The notes: generated by a model not told the origin, from the letters alone. Counted from the stretch's first letter, positions 32,769-42,121 are shown. The stretch: DNA of 64,000 nucleotides from Streptomyces sp. GSL17-111 (GCF_037911585.1 NZ_JBAJNS010000001.1:5491001-5555000), one strand, 5' to 3'. Numbers and translations are program-made.

Positions 32769-33317
32769 ATGAGCAGCGAGCCGGAACAGCAGATCGGGGT
32801 CGGGGCGCCGGACGCGTTCCAGCGTCTGTGGACGCCGCACCGCATGGCGTACATCCAGGGCGAGAACAAGCCGTCCGGGCCGGGACCCGCCGACGGCTGC
32901 CCGTTCTGCCACATTCCGGAGAAGAGCGACGAGGACGGACTCGTCCTCGCCCGTGGCGAGCACGTCTACGCGGTGCTCAACCTCTACCCGTACACCGGCG
33001 GCCACTGCATGTCCGTCCCCTACCGGCACGTCGCGGACTACACGGACCTGACGGCCGCCGAGACCCTGGAGCTCGCGGAGTTCACCAAGCGGGCGATGAC
33101 CGCGCTGCGTGTGGCGTCCGGGGCCCAGGGGTTCAACATCGGCCTGAACCAGGGCGCCGTGGCCGGGGCGGGGATCGCCGCCCACCTGCACCAGCACGTC
33201 GTCCCGCGCTGGGGCGGCGACACGAACTTCATGCCCGTCGTGGGGCACACGAGGGTGCTGCCGCAACTGCTCGCCGACACGCGGAACATGATCGCCGAGG
33301 CGTGGCCGACCTCTTGA
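32769..33317 (+). CDS. HIT-domain protein, Ap4A phosphorylase-like
   Basis: 182 residues. The histidine triad 'HLHQHVV' has His139, His141 and His143, with a 'CPFCHIPE' segment at the N-terminus. From memory, the gene in this position in mycobacteria (between thrS and pgsA) is an Ap4A phosphorylase, so cleavage of diadenosine tetraphosphate is the best guess. TATGCT (32756-32761) lies 7 nt before ATG 32769, a leaderless arrangement; an alternative ATG at 32757 would overlap that hexamer. Confidence 0.88.
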   Translation: MSSEPEQQIGVGAPDAFQRLWTPHRMAYIQGENKPSGPGPADGCPFCHIPEKSDEDGLVLARGEHVYAVLNLYPYTGGHCMSVPYRHVADYTDLTAAETLELAEFTKRAMTALRVASGAQGFNIGLNQGAVAGAGIAAHLHQHVVPRWGGDTNFMPVVGHTRVLPQLLADTRNMIAEAWPTS

Positions 33318-33330
33318 CGCCCCCGCCCCC

Positions 33331-33353
33331 GGCGGCCCGGCACCCGGGCCGCC
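33331..33353. terminator. Bidirectional hairpin between HIT and membrane-protein genes
   Basis: A 10-bp perfect GC stem (33331-33340 with 33344-33353) with a 3-nt loop, in the 45-bp convergent spacer. Confidence 0.65.
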
Positions 33354-33362
33354 GCCCGGGGC

Positions 33363-35027
33363 TCAGAGGCCGTACTCGTCGGCGTTCGTCGGCGTGTGTG
33401 CCTGGACCGCGCCGCTCAGGAACGTGGAGCGGCTGCCGAACTTCTCGGTGTCCACGCCGTTGTCCTCCAGGACCTTGATCGCCGCCGCGTGCACCACCCG
33501 CAGGACGGGTGTGGCGGCGCGCAGGGCGTCGTCCGCCATGAAGCGGTGCCGCCAGGGCTGGTTGGCCCAGGTGTGCCGCAGTCCGAACGGCTCGGGCAGG
33601 GCCAGCTTGCCGCCCAGGAAGTCGAGCACGGGCGGGAACCAGGTCAGCGGTGCCCGGGCGGTCAGCCGCACCACCTCCGCCGTCTCCACCAGGGGCAGCG
33701 GCACCGTCTTCGTCTCCCAGAACCTGACGTGCTTGGCCACCTCCTTCTCCTTCGGCGACGGCTTCGTGGTGAACAGCGGGTGCACCGGGCCGAGCGCGTG
33801 GCCGGTGACCTCGATCCGCAGCGTGTGGTGGAGCACGGTCACGCTGATCATCATCGTCAGGACGAGCTGGCCGTCCCACAGCACGAACTGCACGCCCAGG
33901 TAGTGGCGGTTCCCGCTGCCGAACTGCTGCTCGTTGCAGATCCGCTGGATCTCGAAGTCCTTCACCTGGAAGGACTCCACCTCCTGGCCGTCCGGCCGGG
34001 CCACCTCCTTCGCGCCCTCGCCGACGGGGGCGACGACCCAGTGCCGTATCGACGGCTTGGGGAAGCCGCCGGTGTGCAGCGGCGTCCGCTCCAGCATCCG
34101 CAGCCGGTCCTCGATGGCCCGCACGACGTCCCAGCTGCGGAACGGGTTGATGTCGTCCACGCCCTCGGCGGGCCGGAGGTCCTCGGCCAGCTGCCAGCTG
34201 CCCCAGCGCGTGCCCATGCCGAGTATGCCCTTGGGCCCGGCGTAGAAGACGACGTTGCTGCTCTGCTCGGCCGCGACCTTCGTCAGCGCCTGCCGCAGCT
34301 TCTCCGCCTCCTTGTCGTTCGGGTCCTGCGGGACCGCTTCGGGGATACGGGCCCCGACCCCGCCGCCCAGGAGCGACGACCAGAAGCCGCGCAGGTCCTT
34401 CGCGTAGTTCTCGCAGATCCGTTTCGCCCACAGCCAGCCGACCACCGGGGCGACGAGCATGGCCAGCAGGTACAGCCCCAGGATGCCGCCGACCGGCAGC
34501 GCCACGGCCACCACCAGCACGAGGGCGGCCAGCGCCAGCAGCGCCACCACGCCGAGGGCCCCGGCGCGCCGGTTCTGCGCGCCCGCCATGGTCCGGCGGA
34601 GCTGGAACCCGGCCAGCCACAGCAGGACGCCCGGCAGGAACAGCAGCCCGAACAGGGCCATCACGAGCGTCAGCTTCGCGTCGCGGGCCCTGCGGATGCG
34701 GGTCGCGGCCAGGCAGTGGTCGACGACGACGCGCGCGTCCGTCCCGAAGGACTGCACGAGCGGCTTGCGACCGCCGCCGAGCATCCGCACCCGCACCGCG
34801 CGCGAGAACGCCTCACCCAGGTTCGGCTCGAACAGCGAGAGCTTGGGCGCCTTCACGCTGGTCGCCTCGTTGGCCTCGACGAGCGGCTTCACCGGGCCGT
34901 CGCGGTAGGCCGCCGAGGCGAGCGCGTAGGTGGCCGCCGTCTGACCGGTGTCACCGCTCAGCGGGACCTGCGCCCCCAGGCTGAAGTCCACCTCCACGCC
35001 CAGCTTGCGGTCGTCGAAGCCTGCCAC
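33363..35027 (-). CDS. Large uncharacterised membrane protein (554 aa)
   Basis: 554 residues. A soluble N-terminal ~110 residues is followed by a hydrophobic block of about four helices ('LTLVMALFGLLFLPGVLLWLAG', 'LGVVALLALAALVLVVAVALPVGGILGLYLLAMLVAPVVGWLW', roughly residues 115-200). A large C-terminal domain of ~350 residues follows, containing 'GPKGILGMGTRWGSW' and 'RHYLGVQFVLWDGQLVLTMMI'. I recognise no family. GTG 35027 is chosen because AGGAG lies 11 nt upstream; GTG 35039 sits directly on it. It and the EF-G-like gene are both minus-strand genes inside an otherwise plus-strand conserved block. Confidence 0.85.
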   Translation of the reverse strand: MAGFDDRKLGVEVDFSLGAQVPLSGDTGQTAATYALASAAYRDGPVKPLVEANEATSVKAPKLSLFEPNLGEAFSRAVRVRMLGGGRKPLVQSFGTDARVVVDHCLAATRIRRARDAKLTLVMALFGLLFLPGVLLWLAGFQLRRTMAGAQNRRAGALGVVALLALAALVLVVAVALPVGGILGLYLLAMLVAPVVGWLWAKRICENYAKDLRGFWSSLLGGGVGARIPEAVPQDPNDKEAEKLRQALTKVAAEQSSNVVFYAGPKGILGMGTRWGSWQLAEDLRPAEGVDDINPFRSWDVVRAIEDRLRMLERTPLHTGGFPKPSIRHWVVAPVGEGAKEVARPDGQEVESFQVKDFEIQRICNEQQFGSGNRHYLGVQFVLWDGQLVLTMMISVTVLHHTLRIEVTGHALGPVHPLFTTKPSPKEKEVAKHVRFWETKTVPLPLVETAEVVRLTARAPLTWFPPVLDFLGGKLALPEPFGLRHTWANQPWRHRFMADDALRAATPVLRVVHAAAIKVLEDNGVDTEKFGSRSTFLSGAVQAHTPTNADEYGL

Positions 35028-35123
35028 ACCTGCCCCCACTCCTGTCCGCGCGTCGGGCCACTGGGCCCGATCCCCACCGAGGCGGGCCGCGAAACATCTG
35101 TCGGAGTGTCAGCGTATCGGTGA

Positions 35124-37322
35124 TCAGGCCGCGTTCGCCGCGCCTTCCCGGAACCGGGTCGCCACCGGCGGCGGCATCGGCTCGTGGCGGACATGGGCGC
35201 GGGTGAACCGCCCGCCGCCGTGCGAGAGGGACCGCAGGTCGACGGCGTAGCGGCTGAGCTCCAGTTCGGGCACCTCCGCCCGGACGCGCGTCATGGTGCC
35301 GGCGCTCTGCTCGGTGCCGAGGACCCGGCCGCGCCGTCCCGCCAGGTCGCTCAGCACGGCGCCCACATGGTCGTCCGGCACCTCGATCGTCAGCTCCGCG
35401 AAGGGCTCCAGCAGGAGGACGGAGGCCGCCGCGGCGGCCTCCCGCAGCGCGAGGGCCCCGGCCGTCTGGAACGCGGCGTCGGAGGAGTCGACCGAGTGCG
35501 CCTTGCCGTCCAGCAACGTGACCCGCACGTCCACCAGCGGGTTCCCGGTCACCACCCCGCGCGCCGCCTGGCTCCGGACGCCCTTCTCCACCGACGGGAC
35601 GAACTGGCGCGGCACCGCGCCCCCCACCACCTCGTCGGCGAACTCCAGGCCCGAGCCGGCCGGCAGCGGCTCGACGCGGAGCTCGCAGATCGCGAACTGT
35701 CCGTGCCCGCCCGACTGCTTGACGTGCCGCCCGCGCCCCGTCGCCGGCGCCGCGAAGGTCTCCCGCAGCGCGACGCGGTGCGGCTCGGTGTCCACCCGCA
35801 CCCCGTAGCGGGTGCGCAGCCGCTCCAGCGCCACGTCCCGGTGCGCCTCGCCCAGGCACCACAGCACCACCTGGCGCGTGGCGGCGTTGTGCTCCAGCCG
35901 CATCGTCGGGTCCTCCGCGACGAGCCGGGCGAGCCCCTGGGACAGCTTGTCCTCGTCCGCCCTGCCGTGGGCCCGGACGGCGACGGGCAGCAGCGGGTCG
36001 GGCAGCTCCCACGGCCGCATGAGGAGCGGGTCCCGGCGGCCGGAGAGCGTGTCCCCGGTCTCGGCCCGGGACAGCTTCGCCACGCAGGCCAGGTCCCCGG
36101 CGACGGCGTGGCTCAGCGGCCGCTGCTGCTTGCCGAAGGGGGACGTCAGGGCGCCCACCCGTTCCTCGACGTCGTGGTCCTCGTGGCCCCGGTCGGCGAG
36201 GCCGTGCCCGGAGACGTGCACCGTCGTGTCCGGCCGCAGCGTGCCGGAGAAGACGCGCACCAGGGAGATCTTCCCGACGTACGGGTCGGAGGAGGTCTTC
36301 ACGACCTCGGCGGCCAGCGGACCGTCCGGGTCGCAGGACAGCGGCGGGCGCGCGGCCCCGTCCGGGCCGGTCACCTCCGGCGGTGGGTGCTCGGCGGGGG
36401 TGGGGAAGCCCCCGGTGACCAGCTCCAGCAGTTCCAGTGTGCCGAGCCCGTGCCGGGCGCCGGGCGGTGCGGGAGCGGCGGCCAGGACCGGGTGGAAGAC
36501 GCCGCGCGCCACGGCCTTCTCCAGATCGCGCACGAGCGTCCCGAGGTCCACCTCCTCGCCGCCGAGGTAGCGGTCCATGAGGGTCTCGTCCTCGCTCTCG
36601 GCGATGATGCCCTCGATCAGCTGGCCGCGTGCCTCCTCGATCCGGGGGCGCTCCGCGTCCGTCGGCCCCCGCTCGTCGCGCCGACCGTCACCGTACGCGT
36701 ACACCCGTTGCGACAGCAGCCCGATCAGCCCGGTCACCGGGGCGTGCCCGTCCGCCCCGGGCGTGCCGTGCACCGGCAGGTACAGCGGCAGGACGGCGTC
36801 GGGGTCGTCGCCGCCGAACGCCTCCCGGCACTGCCGCGTCATGTCACCGAAGTCGGACCGGGACGCGTCCAGATGGGTGACGACGATGGCCCGGGGCATC
36901 CCCACCGCCGCGCACTCCGCCCAGATCGCCCGCGTGGGGACGTCCACCCCGTCGGCGGCCGACACCACGAAGAGCGCCGCGTCCGCCGCCCGCAGCCCGG
37001 CCCGCAGCTCCCCGACGAAGTCGGCGTATCCGGGCGTGTCGAGCAGGTTGATCCGGACGCCGTCCCACTCCAGGGGCACCAGGGAGAGCTGCACCGAGCG
37101 GTGCCGGCGCTGCTCGATCGCGTCGTGGTCGGACAGGGCGGCGCCGTCCTCCACCCGGCCGGCGCGCTGCACGGCACCCGTGGCCAGGGCCAGCGCCTCG
37201 ACCAGGGTCGTCTTCCCGGCTCCGCTCGGCCCGACGAGCACCACGTTGCGCAGGGCACCGGGGTGCTCGGGAGCCGTCGCCCTGCCGGCGGACCCCGGGG
37301 GTGTGTGCGCCTTGTCGCCCAT
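35124..37322 (-). CDS. EF-G2-like translational GTPase (elongation factor G paralogue)
   Basis: 732 residues with the EF-G domain order. P-loop 'GPSGAGKTT' is at 31-39, G3 'DTPG' at 95-98, and the G4 motif is 'THLD' (149-152) instead of NKxD. Domain IV/V elements such as 'GHGQFAICELRVEPLP' and 'PLVDVRVTLLDG' follow. The non-canonical G4 and the diverged 'RRHRSVQLS' switch-I region place it with EF-G2/FusA2-type proteins, not the essential EF-G. ATG 37322 has GAGGCGG upstream. Its cellular role is not established. Confidence 0.88.
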   Translation of the reverse strand: MGDKAHTPPGSAGRATAPEHPGALRNVVLVGPSGAGKTTLVEALALATGAVQRAGRVEDGAALSDHDAIEQRRHRSVQLSLVPLEWDGVRINLLDTPGYADFVGELRAGLRAADAALFVVSAADGVDVPTRAIWAECAAVGMPRAIVVTHLDASRSDFGDMTRQCREAFGGDDPDAVLPLYLPVHGTPGADGHAPVTGLIGLLSQRVYAYGDGRRDERGPTDAERPRIEEARGQLIEGIIAESEDETLMDRYLGGEEVDLGTLVRDLEKAVARGVFHPVLAAAPAPPGARHGLGTLELLELVTGGFPTPAEHPPPEVTGPDGAARPPLSCDPDGPLAAEVVKTSSDPYVGKISLVRVFSGTLRPDTTVHVSGHGLADRGHEDHDVEERVGALTSPFGKQQRPLSHAVAGDLACVAKLSRAETGDTLSGRRDPLLMRPWELPDPLLPVAVRAHGRADEDKLSQGLARLVAEDPTMRLEHNAATRQVVLWCLGEAHRDVALERLRTRYGVRVDTEPHRVALRETFAAPATGRGRHVKQSGGHGQFAICELRVEPLPAGSGLEFADEVVGGAVPRQFVPSVEKGVRSQAARGVVTGNPLVDVRVTLLDGKAHSVDSSDAAFQTAGALALREAAAAASVLLLEPFAELTIEVPDDHVGAVLSDLAGRRGRVLGTEQSAGTMTRVRAEVPELELSRYAVDLRSLSHGGGRFTRAHVRHEPMPPPVATRFREGAANAA

Positions 37323-37534
37323 GACGTCCCGCCTCTTGCGCTCGAAGGTCGGCAGCGTGCCGTTTCGAGCTTCGCACCGGCGCCCGGGCCCGTCCATACG
37401 GCACCGGCCCGCCCGTCGGCCTACCGCCGGGTACCGAGGGGTGATCCGTGCGCGGCCGGGGCCCGGGCGCTGGCTACGATGGGGCGGCCGGTGGCAGGAG
37501 AGGCCGCCGGACCGCATCGACCTCCGGGACGACC

Positions 37535-38221
37535 ATGCTGAACAAGTACGCGCGTGCGTTCTTCACGCGTGTCCTCACCCCGTTCGCCGCGCTCCTGCTG
37601 CGCTGGGGGGTGAGTCCGGACACCGTCACCCTCGTCGGCACGGGCGGCGTCGTGGCCGGTGCGCTGGTCTTCTTCCCGCTCGGGGAGTTCTTCTGGGGCG
37701 TCGTCACCATCACGTTGTTCGTCTTCTCCGACCTCGTCGACGGCAACATGGCCCGGCAGCTCGGCCGCAGCAGCCGCTGGGGGGCCTTCCTGGACTCCAC
37801 CCTCGACCGGGTGGCCGACGCCGCCGTCTTCGGCGGCCTGGCGCTGTGGTTCGCCGGGAAGGGGGACAGCGTCCTGCTGTGCGCGCTGGCGATCTTCTGC
37901 CTCGCCAGCGGCCAGGTCGTCTCCTACACCAAGGCACGCGGCGAGAGCATCGGCCTTCCGGTGAACGTCAACGGTCTCGTCGAGCGGGCCGAACGCCTCG
38001 TCATCACCCTCGTCCTCACCGGCCTCGCGGGGCTGGCCGGGTTCGGGGTGCCGCACATCGACGTCCTGCTGCCCGCCGCCCTGTGGATCGTCGCCGTGGG
38101 CAGCCTCGTCACGCTGGTGCAGCGCGTGGTGACCGTGCGCCGCGAGGCCGCGGAGGCCGACGCCGCCGACGCCGCGGCCCCGGCGAACGGCACCGACCGG
38201 GGGAGGGGGAACCCCGCATGA
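37535..38221 (+). CDS. pgsA: Phosphatidylinositol phosphate synthase (CDP-alcohol phosphatidyltransferase)
   Basis: 228 residues, about six membrane helices. The CDP-alcohol phosphatidyltransferase motif is complete: Asp66, Asp69, Gly70, Ala-Arg, Gly, Asp87 and Asp91 in 'DLVDGNMARQ...FLDSTLD'. It transfers the phosphatidyl group from CDP-diacylglycerol to inositol phosphate, starting PI/PIM synthesis in actinobacteria. A TACGAT at about 37474 is a candidate -10. ATG 37535 is the start, and its stop overlaps the acyltransferase ATG, forming a three-gene coupled lipid operon. Confidence 0.94.
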   Translation: MLNKYARAFFTRVLTPFAALLLRWGVSPDTVTLVGTGGVVAGALVFFPLGEFFWGVVTITLFVFSDLVDGNMARQLGRSSRWGAFLDSTLDRVADAAVFGGLALWFAGKGDSVLLCALAIFCLASGQVVSYTKARGESIGLPVNVNGLVERAERLVITLVLTGLAGLAGFGVPHIDVLLPAALWIVAVGSLVTLVQRVVTVRREAAEADAADAAAPANGTDRGRGNPA

Positions 38222-39153
38222 GGGAACGACTCGCCGACGGGCTCTACGGACTCGGCTGGACGGCCGTCAAACGACTTCCGGAGGGCGTCGCCGTCCGGCT
38301 CGGGCGCCGCGTCGCGGACACCGCCTGGAAGCGGCGCGGGCAGGGCGTGCGGCAGCTGGAGGCGAACCTGGCGCGCGTGGTGCCGGACGCCTCCCCGGAG
38401 CGGCTGGCCGAGCTGTCCCGGGCCGGTATGCGCTCCTACCTGCGCTACTGGATGGAGTCCTTCCGGCTGCCGGCGTGGAGCCGGGAGCGCATCGCCGCCG
38501 GGGTGACGATCGAGGACGTGCACCGGCTGACGGAGCCCCAGGAGCGCGGCCAGGGCGTCGTGCTCGCCCTGCCGCACCTGGGCAACTGGGACCTCGCCGG
38601 CGCCTACGCCACCACCCACCTCGGGATGCGGCTGACGACCGTCGCCGAGCGGCTGAAGCCCGAGTCCCTCTACGACCGGTTCGTCGCCTACCGCGAGTCC
38701 CTCGGCATGGAGGTGCTGCCGCACGACGGCGGCACGCCCTTCGGCGTCCTCGCCCGGCGGCTGCGGGCGGGCGGCGTCGTCGCCCTCGTCGCCGACCGCG
38801 ACCTGTCCGCGTCCGGTGTCGAGGTGACGTTCTTCGGCGAGCGGACCCGGATGCCCGCCGGGCCGGCCCTGCTCGCCCAGCAGACGGGCGCGCTCCTGCT
38901 GCCGGTCAGCCTGTGGTTCGACGACACCCCCGTGCTGCGCTGCCGGGTGCACCCCGCGATCAGGGTGCCGGAGAGCGGCACGCGCAAGGAGCGGGCCGCC
39001 GTGATGACCCAGGACCTCGCCGACGCCTTCGCCGAGGGCATCGCCGCCCACCCCGAGGACTGGCACATGCTGCAGCGGCTGTGGCTCGCCGACCTGCCCC
39101 CGCGCGACCTGCCCGACGGTACGGGCGCACGCCCGGGAACGGAGCGCCGGTGA
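38218..39153 (+). CDS. Phosphatidylinositol mannoside acyltransferase (LpxL/HtrB family)
   Basis: 311 residues, lysophospholipid/lipid A acyltransferase superfamily. The HX4D catalytic pair is His120 and Asp125 in 'PHLGNWD', followed by 'LVADRDLSASG' and 'FFGERTRMPAGPALLA'. It probably acylates the mannose added by PimA on phosphatidylinositol. An N-terminal amphipathic helix may bind the membrane. It overlaps pgsA (ATGA) and pimA (GTGA), which fixes its pathway. Confidence 0.93.
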   Translation: MRERLADGLYGLGWTAVKRLPEGVAVRLGRRVADTAWKRRGQGVRQLEANLARVVPDASPERLAELSRAGMRSYLRYWMESFRLPAWSRERIAAGVTIEDVHRLTEPQERGQGVVLALPHLGNWDLAGAYATTHLGMRLTTVAERLKPESLYDRFVAYRESLGMEVLPHDGGTPFGVLARRLRAGGVVALVADRDLSASGVEVTFFGERTRMPAGPALLAQQTGALLLPVSLWFDDTPVLRCRVHPAIRVPESGTRKERAAVMTQDLADAFAEGIAAHPEDWHMLQRLWLADLPPRDLPDGTGARPGTERR

Positions 39154-40298
39154 GGATCGGCATCGTCTGCCCGTACTCCTGGGACGTCCCCGGCGGCGTG
39201 CAGTTCCACATCCGCGACCTGGCCGAGCACCTGATCCGTCTCGGACACGAGGTGTCGGTGCTCGCGCCCGCCGACGACGAGACCCCGCTGCCGCCCTACG
39301 TCGTCTCCGCCGGGCGCGCCGTCCCGGTGCCCTACAACGGCTCGGTGGCCCGGCTCAACTTCGGGCTGCTGTCCGCCGCCCGGGTGCGCCGCTGGCTCGC
39401 CGACGGCGACTTCGAGGTCCTGCACATCCACGAGCCCGCCGCCCCCTCGCTCGCCCTGCTGGCGTGCTGGGCGGCCCGGGGCCCGATCGTCGGCACGTTC
39501 CACACCTCCAACCCGCGCTCGCGGGCGATGATCGCCGCCTACCCGATACTCCAGCCGGCGCTGGAGAAGATCAGCGCCCGCATCGCCGTCAGCGAGTACG
39601 CGCGGCGCACCCTCGTGGAGCACCTCGGCGGGGACGCCGTCGTCATCCCCAACGGCGTCGACGTCGGGTTCTTCGCCGACGCGGAGCCCAAGCCGGAGTG
39701 GCAGGGCGACACGATCGGCTTCATCGGCCGCATCGACGAGCCGCGCAAGGGGCTGCCGGTGCTGATGCGCGCCCTGCCCGCCGTCCTGGCGGCGCGCCCG
39801 CAGGCCCGGCTGCTCGTCGCCGGGCGCGGCGACGAGAAGGAGGCCGTCGCCTCGCTGCCGGTGGCGATGCGTGAGCGGGTGGAGTTCCTCGGCATGGTCA
39901 GCGACGAGGACAAGGCGCGCCTGCTGCGCAGCGTCGACGTCTACGTCGCCCCCAACACCGGTGGGGAGAGCTTCGGCATCATCCTGGTCGAGGCGATGTC
40001 CGCCGGGGCCCCGGTGCTCGCCAGCGACCTGGACGCGTTCGTGCAGGTGCTGGACGGCGGCCGGGCCGGTGAGGTCTTCGCGAACGAGGACGCGGACGCC
40101 CTGGCGGCGGCGGCCGTGCGGCTCCTGGCCGACCCCCTGCGGCGCAAGCACCTGACCGAGCGGGCGGGCCGGCACGTGCGCCGCTTCGACTGGTCCACGG
40201 TCGGGTCGGACATCCTGGCCGTCTACGAGACCGTGACCGAGGGCGCCGGCGCCGTCGCGGCCGACGACCGGTCCCGCACCTTCCGGCTGCGCGGCTGA
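39150..40298 (+). CDS. pimA: Phosphatidylinositol alpha-mannosyltransferase (GT4)
   Basis: 382 residues, GT-B fold, glycosyltransferase family 4. 'CPYSWDVPGGVQFHI' carries the Gly-Gly loop that binds GDP-mannose. 'HIHEP', 'VGTFHTSNPRS', 'VSEYARRTL' and 'IPNGVD' follow, and the retaining-GT 'E-x7-E' motif lies in 'GESFGIILVEAMS'. It adds the first mannose to PI at the cytoplasmic face. GTG 39150 overlaps the acyltransferase stop. Confidence 0.95.
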   Translation: MRIGIVCPYSWDVPGGVQFHIRDLAEHLIRLGHEVSVLAPADDETPLPPYVVSAGRAVPVPYNGSVARLNFGLLSAARVRRWLADGDFEVLHIHEPAAPSLALLACWAARGPIVGTFHTSNPRSRAMIAAYPILQPALEKISARIAVSEYARRTLVEHLGGDAVVIPNGVDVGFFADAEPKPEWQGDTIGFIGRIDEPRKGLPVLMRALPAVLAARPQARLLVAGRGDEKEAVASLPVAMRERVEFLGMVSDEDKARLLRSVDVYVAPNTGGESFGIILVEAMSAGAPVLASDLDAFVQVLDGGRAGEVFANEDADALAAAAVRLLADPLRRKHLTERAGRHVRRFDWSTVGSDILAVYETVTEGAGAVAADDRSRTFRLRG

Positions 40299-40319
40299 CC
40301 CCCAGTAGGGTGAGCGGTC

Positions 40320-40886
40320 GTGACTGCTCTCGCCTGGATCATCTGGACCACCGTCGCGCTGGTGCTCGTCGGCCTGTACCTGAGCTGGACGGCCGGCCGG
40401 CTGGACCGGCTGCACGCCCGCATCGACGCCGCCCGGGCCGCCCTCGACGCCCAACTGCTGCGCCGGGCCTCGGTCGCCCAGGAGATCGCCACCGCCGGCG
40501 TCTTCGACCCGGCCGCCTCGATGCTCCTCTACCAGAGCGCCCATGACGCCCGGCTCGCGGCCGAGGAGCAGCGGGAGATGGCCGAGAGCGAGCTGACCCA
40601 GGCGCTGCGCGCCGTCTTCGCCGACGCGGAACAGGTGGAGGCCGTCCGCGCCGCGCCCGGCGGAGAGGAGTCCGCCGACGAGCTGGCCGCCGCCGTGCGC
40701 CGGGTGCCGATGGCACGGCGCTTCCACAACGACGCCGTCCGCGCGGCGCGCGCCCTGCGCCGCCACCGCACGGTGCGCTGGCTGCGGCTCGCCGGGCACG
40801 CCCCGTTCCCGCTGGCGTTCGAGATGGACGACGGCCCGCCGGAGGCCCTGGTGGACCGCGCGAACGGCAACGGCCCGGGCCACTGA
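40320..40886 (+). CDS. LemA-like membrane-anchored coiled-coil protein
   Basis: 188 residues: one N-terminal membrane helix ('WIIWTTVALVLVGLYL', residues 5-20), then a helical domain ('RLDRLHARIDAARAALDAQLLRR', 'SVAQEIA', 'ARRFHNDAVRAARALRRHR'). The Tyr/Phe-His-Asn-Asp element and N-terminal anchor recall LemA-family proteins, but similarity is partial. A TAGGGT lies 8 nt before GTG 40320, with no Shine-Dalgarno: a leaderless start. It follows pimA by 21 nt and so has both read-through and its own promoter. Confidence 0.75.
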   Translation: MTALAWIIWTTVALVLVGLYLSWTAGRLDRLHARIDAARAALDAQLLRRASVAQEIATAGVFDPAASMLLYQSAHDARLAAEEQREMAESELTQALRAVFADAEQVEAVRAAPGGEESADELAAAVRRVPMARRFHNDAVRAARALRRHRTVRWLRLAGHAPFPLAFEMDDGPPEALVDRANGNGPGH

Positions 40887-41200
40887 GGCCGAAGCGGGCC
40901 ACTGCCCCCGGATTGGCCCTTTCCCGACGGGCCCCCGGCGGGCTTTTATCAATCGTGGAGCACGCTCGGCCACGAAGTGGACCTGACGGCCGGGCGGGCG
41001 GCGAACCGAACGGGCCTACGATGGTTCCGGCGGCCGCCGGCCGTCGTCCGTCACACAGCGCCGCAGCGCTTCAGCGCCGTCCGCACCGTCCGTGCCGCCG
41101 GCGCGGGTCCGTTCCAGCGGCCCGACCGGCGCGGCCGTGACGGCCGTCGTCGGCCGAGCCCGTGCAGTTCCTGTCGTCGTACCGTCGAGTGAGGTCAACC
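40887..41200 (+). other. Spacer upstream of pdxS
   Basis: 314 bp with no gene. A weak hairpin GCCC/GGGC (40931-40943) followed by TTTTAT can terminate the preceding operon. TACGAT at 41017-41022 is a candidate -10 for pdxS, giving a leader of about 170 nt. No PdxR/MocR-type gene is adjacent. Confidence 0.45.
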
Positions 41201-42115
41201 GTGTCCAGCACGTCTCCCAGCACATCCACCGGCCCCGAGACCGGCACCGCGCGCGTCAAGCGCGGCATGGCCGAGCAGCTGAAGGGCGGCGTGATCATGG
41301 ACGTGGTCACGCCCGAGCAGGCGAAGATCGCCGAGGACGCCGGTGCTGTCGCGGTCATGGCCCTGGAGCGTGTCCCCGCCGACATCCGCAAGGACGGCGG
41401 CGTGGCCCGCATGTCCGACCCGGACATGATCGAGGGCATCATCGACGCCGTCTCCATCCCGGTCATGGCGAAGTCGCGCATCGGCCACTTCGTGGAGGCC
41501 CAGGTCCTGCAGGCCCTCGGCGTCGACTACATCGACGAGTCCGAGGTCCTCACCCCGGCCGACGAGGTCAACCACAGCGACAAGTTCGCCTTCACCACGC
41601 CCTTCGTCTGCGGCGCCACCAACCTCGGTGAGGCCCTGCGTCGGATCGCCGAGGGCGCGGCCATGGTCCGCTCCAAGGGCGAGGCCGGCACCGGCAACGT
41701 CGTCGAGGCCGTGCGGCACATGCGCCAGATCAAGGGTGAGATCGCCCGGCTGAAGGGCCTGGACAACCACGAGCTGTACGCCGCCGCCAAGGAGCTGCGC
41801 GCGCCCTACGAGCTCGTCGCCGAGGTGGCGGAGCTGGGCAAGCTGCCCGTCGTGCTCTTCTCCGCCGGTGGTGTCGCCACCCCCGCCGACGCCGCGCTGA
41901 TGCGCCAGCTCGGCGCCGAGGGCGTCTTCGTCGGCTCCGGCATCTTCAAGTCCGGCGACCCGGCCAAGCGCGCCGCCGCGATCGTGAAGGCCACCACCTT
42001 CTACGACGACCCGAAGATCATCGCCGACGCCTCCCGCAACCTGGGCGAGGCCATGGTCGGCATCAACTGCGACACCCTTCCCGAGTCGGAGCGCTACGCC
42101 GGCCGCGGCTGGTGA
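41201..42115 (+). CDS. pdxS: Pyridoxal 5'-phosphate synthase, lyase subunit
   Basis: 304 residues, (beta/alpha)8 barrel of the Pdx1/SNZ family. Key residues are Asp34 ('GGVIMDVV'), the Schiff-base Lys91 ('VMAKSRIGH') and Lys159 ('RSKGEAGTGN'), which relays intermediates. It makes PLP directly from ribose 5-phosphate, glyceraldehyde 3-phosphate and ammonia supplied by PdxT. GTG 41201 has GAGG 6 nt upstream; an in-frame GTG at 41189 is less likely. Confidence 0.98.
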   Translation: MSSTSPSTSTGPETGTARVKRGMAEQLKGGVIMDVVTPEQAKIAEDAGAVAVMALERVPADIRKDGGVARMSDPDMIEGIIDAVSIPVMAKSRIGHFVEAQVLQALGVDYIDESEVLTPADEVNHSDKFAFTTPFVCGATNLGEALRRIAEGAAMVRSKGEAGTGNVVEAVRHMRQIKGEIARLKGLDNHELYAAAKELRAPYELVAEVAELGKLPVVLFSAGGVATPADAALMRQLGAEGVFVGSGIFKSGDPAKRAAAIVKATTFYDDPKIIADASRNLGEAMVGINCDTLPESERYAGRGW

Positions 42116-42121
42116 ATGACC

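Noticed and set aside
35184..37541. A 785-codon plus-strand frame opposite the EF-G-like gene.
   Set aside because: The opposite strand has a full EF-G domain order; the plus-strand translation is Arg/Pro/Gln-biased and matches nothing.
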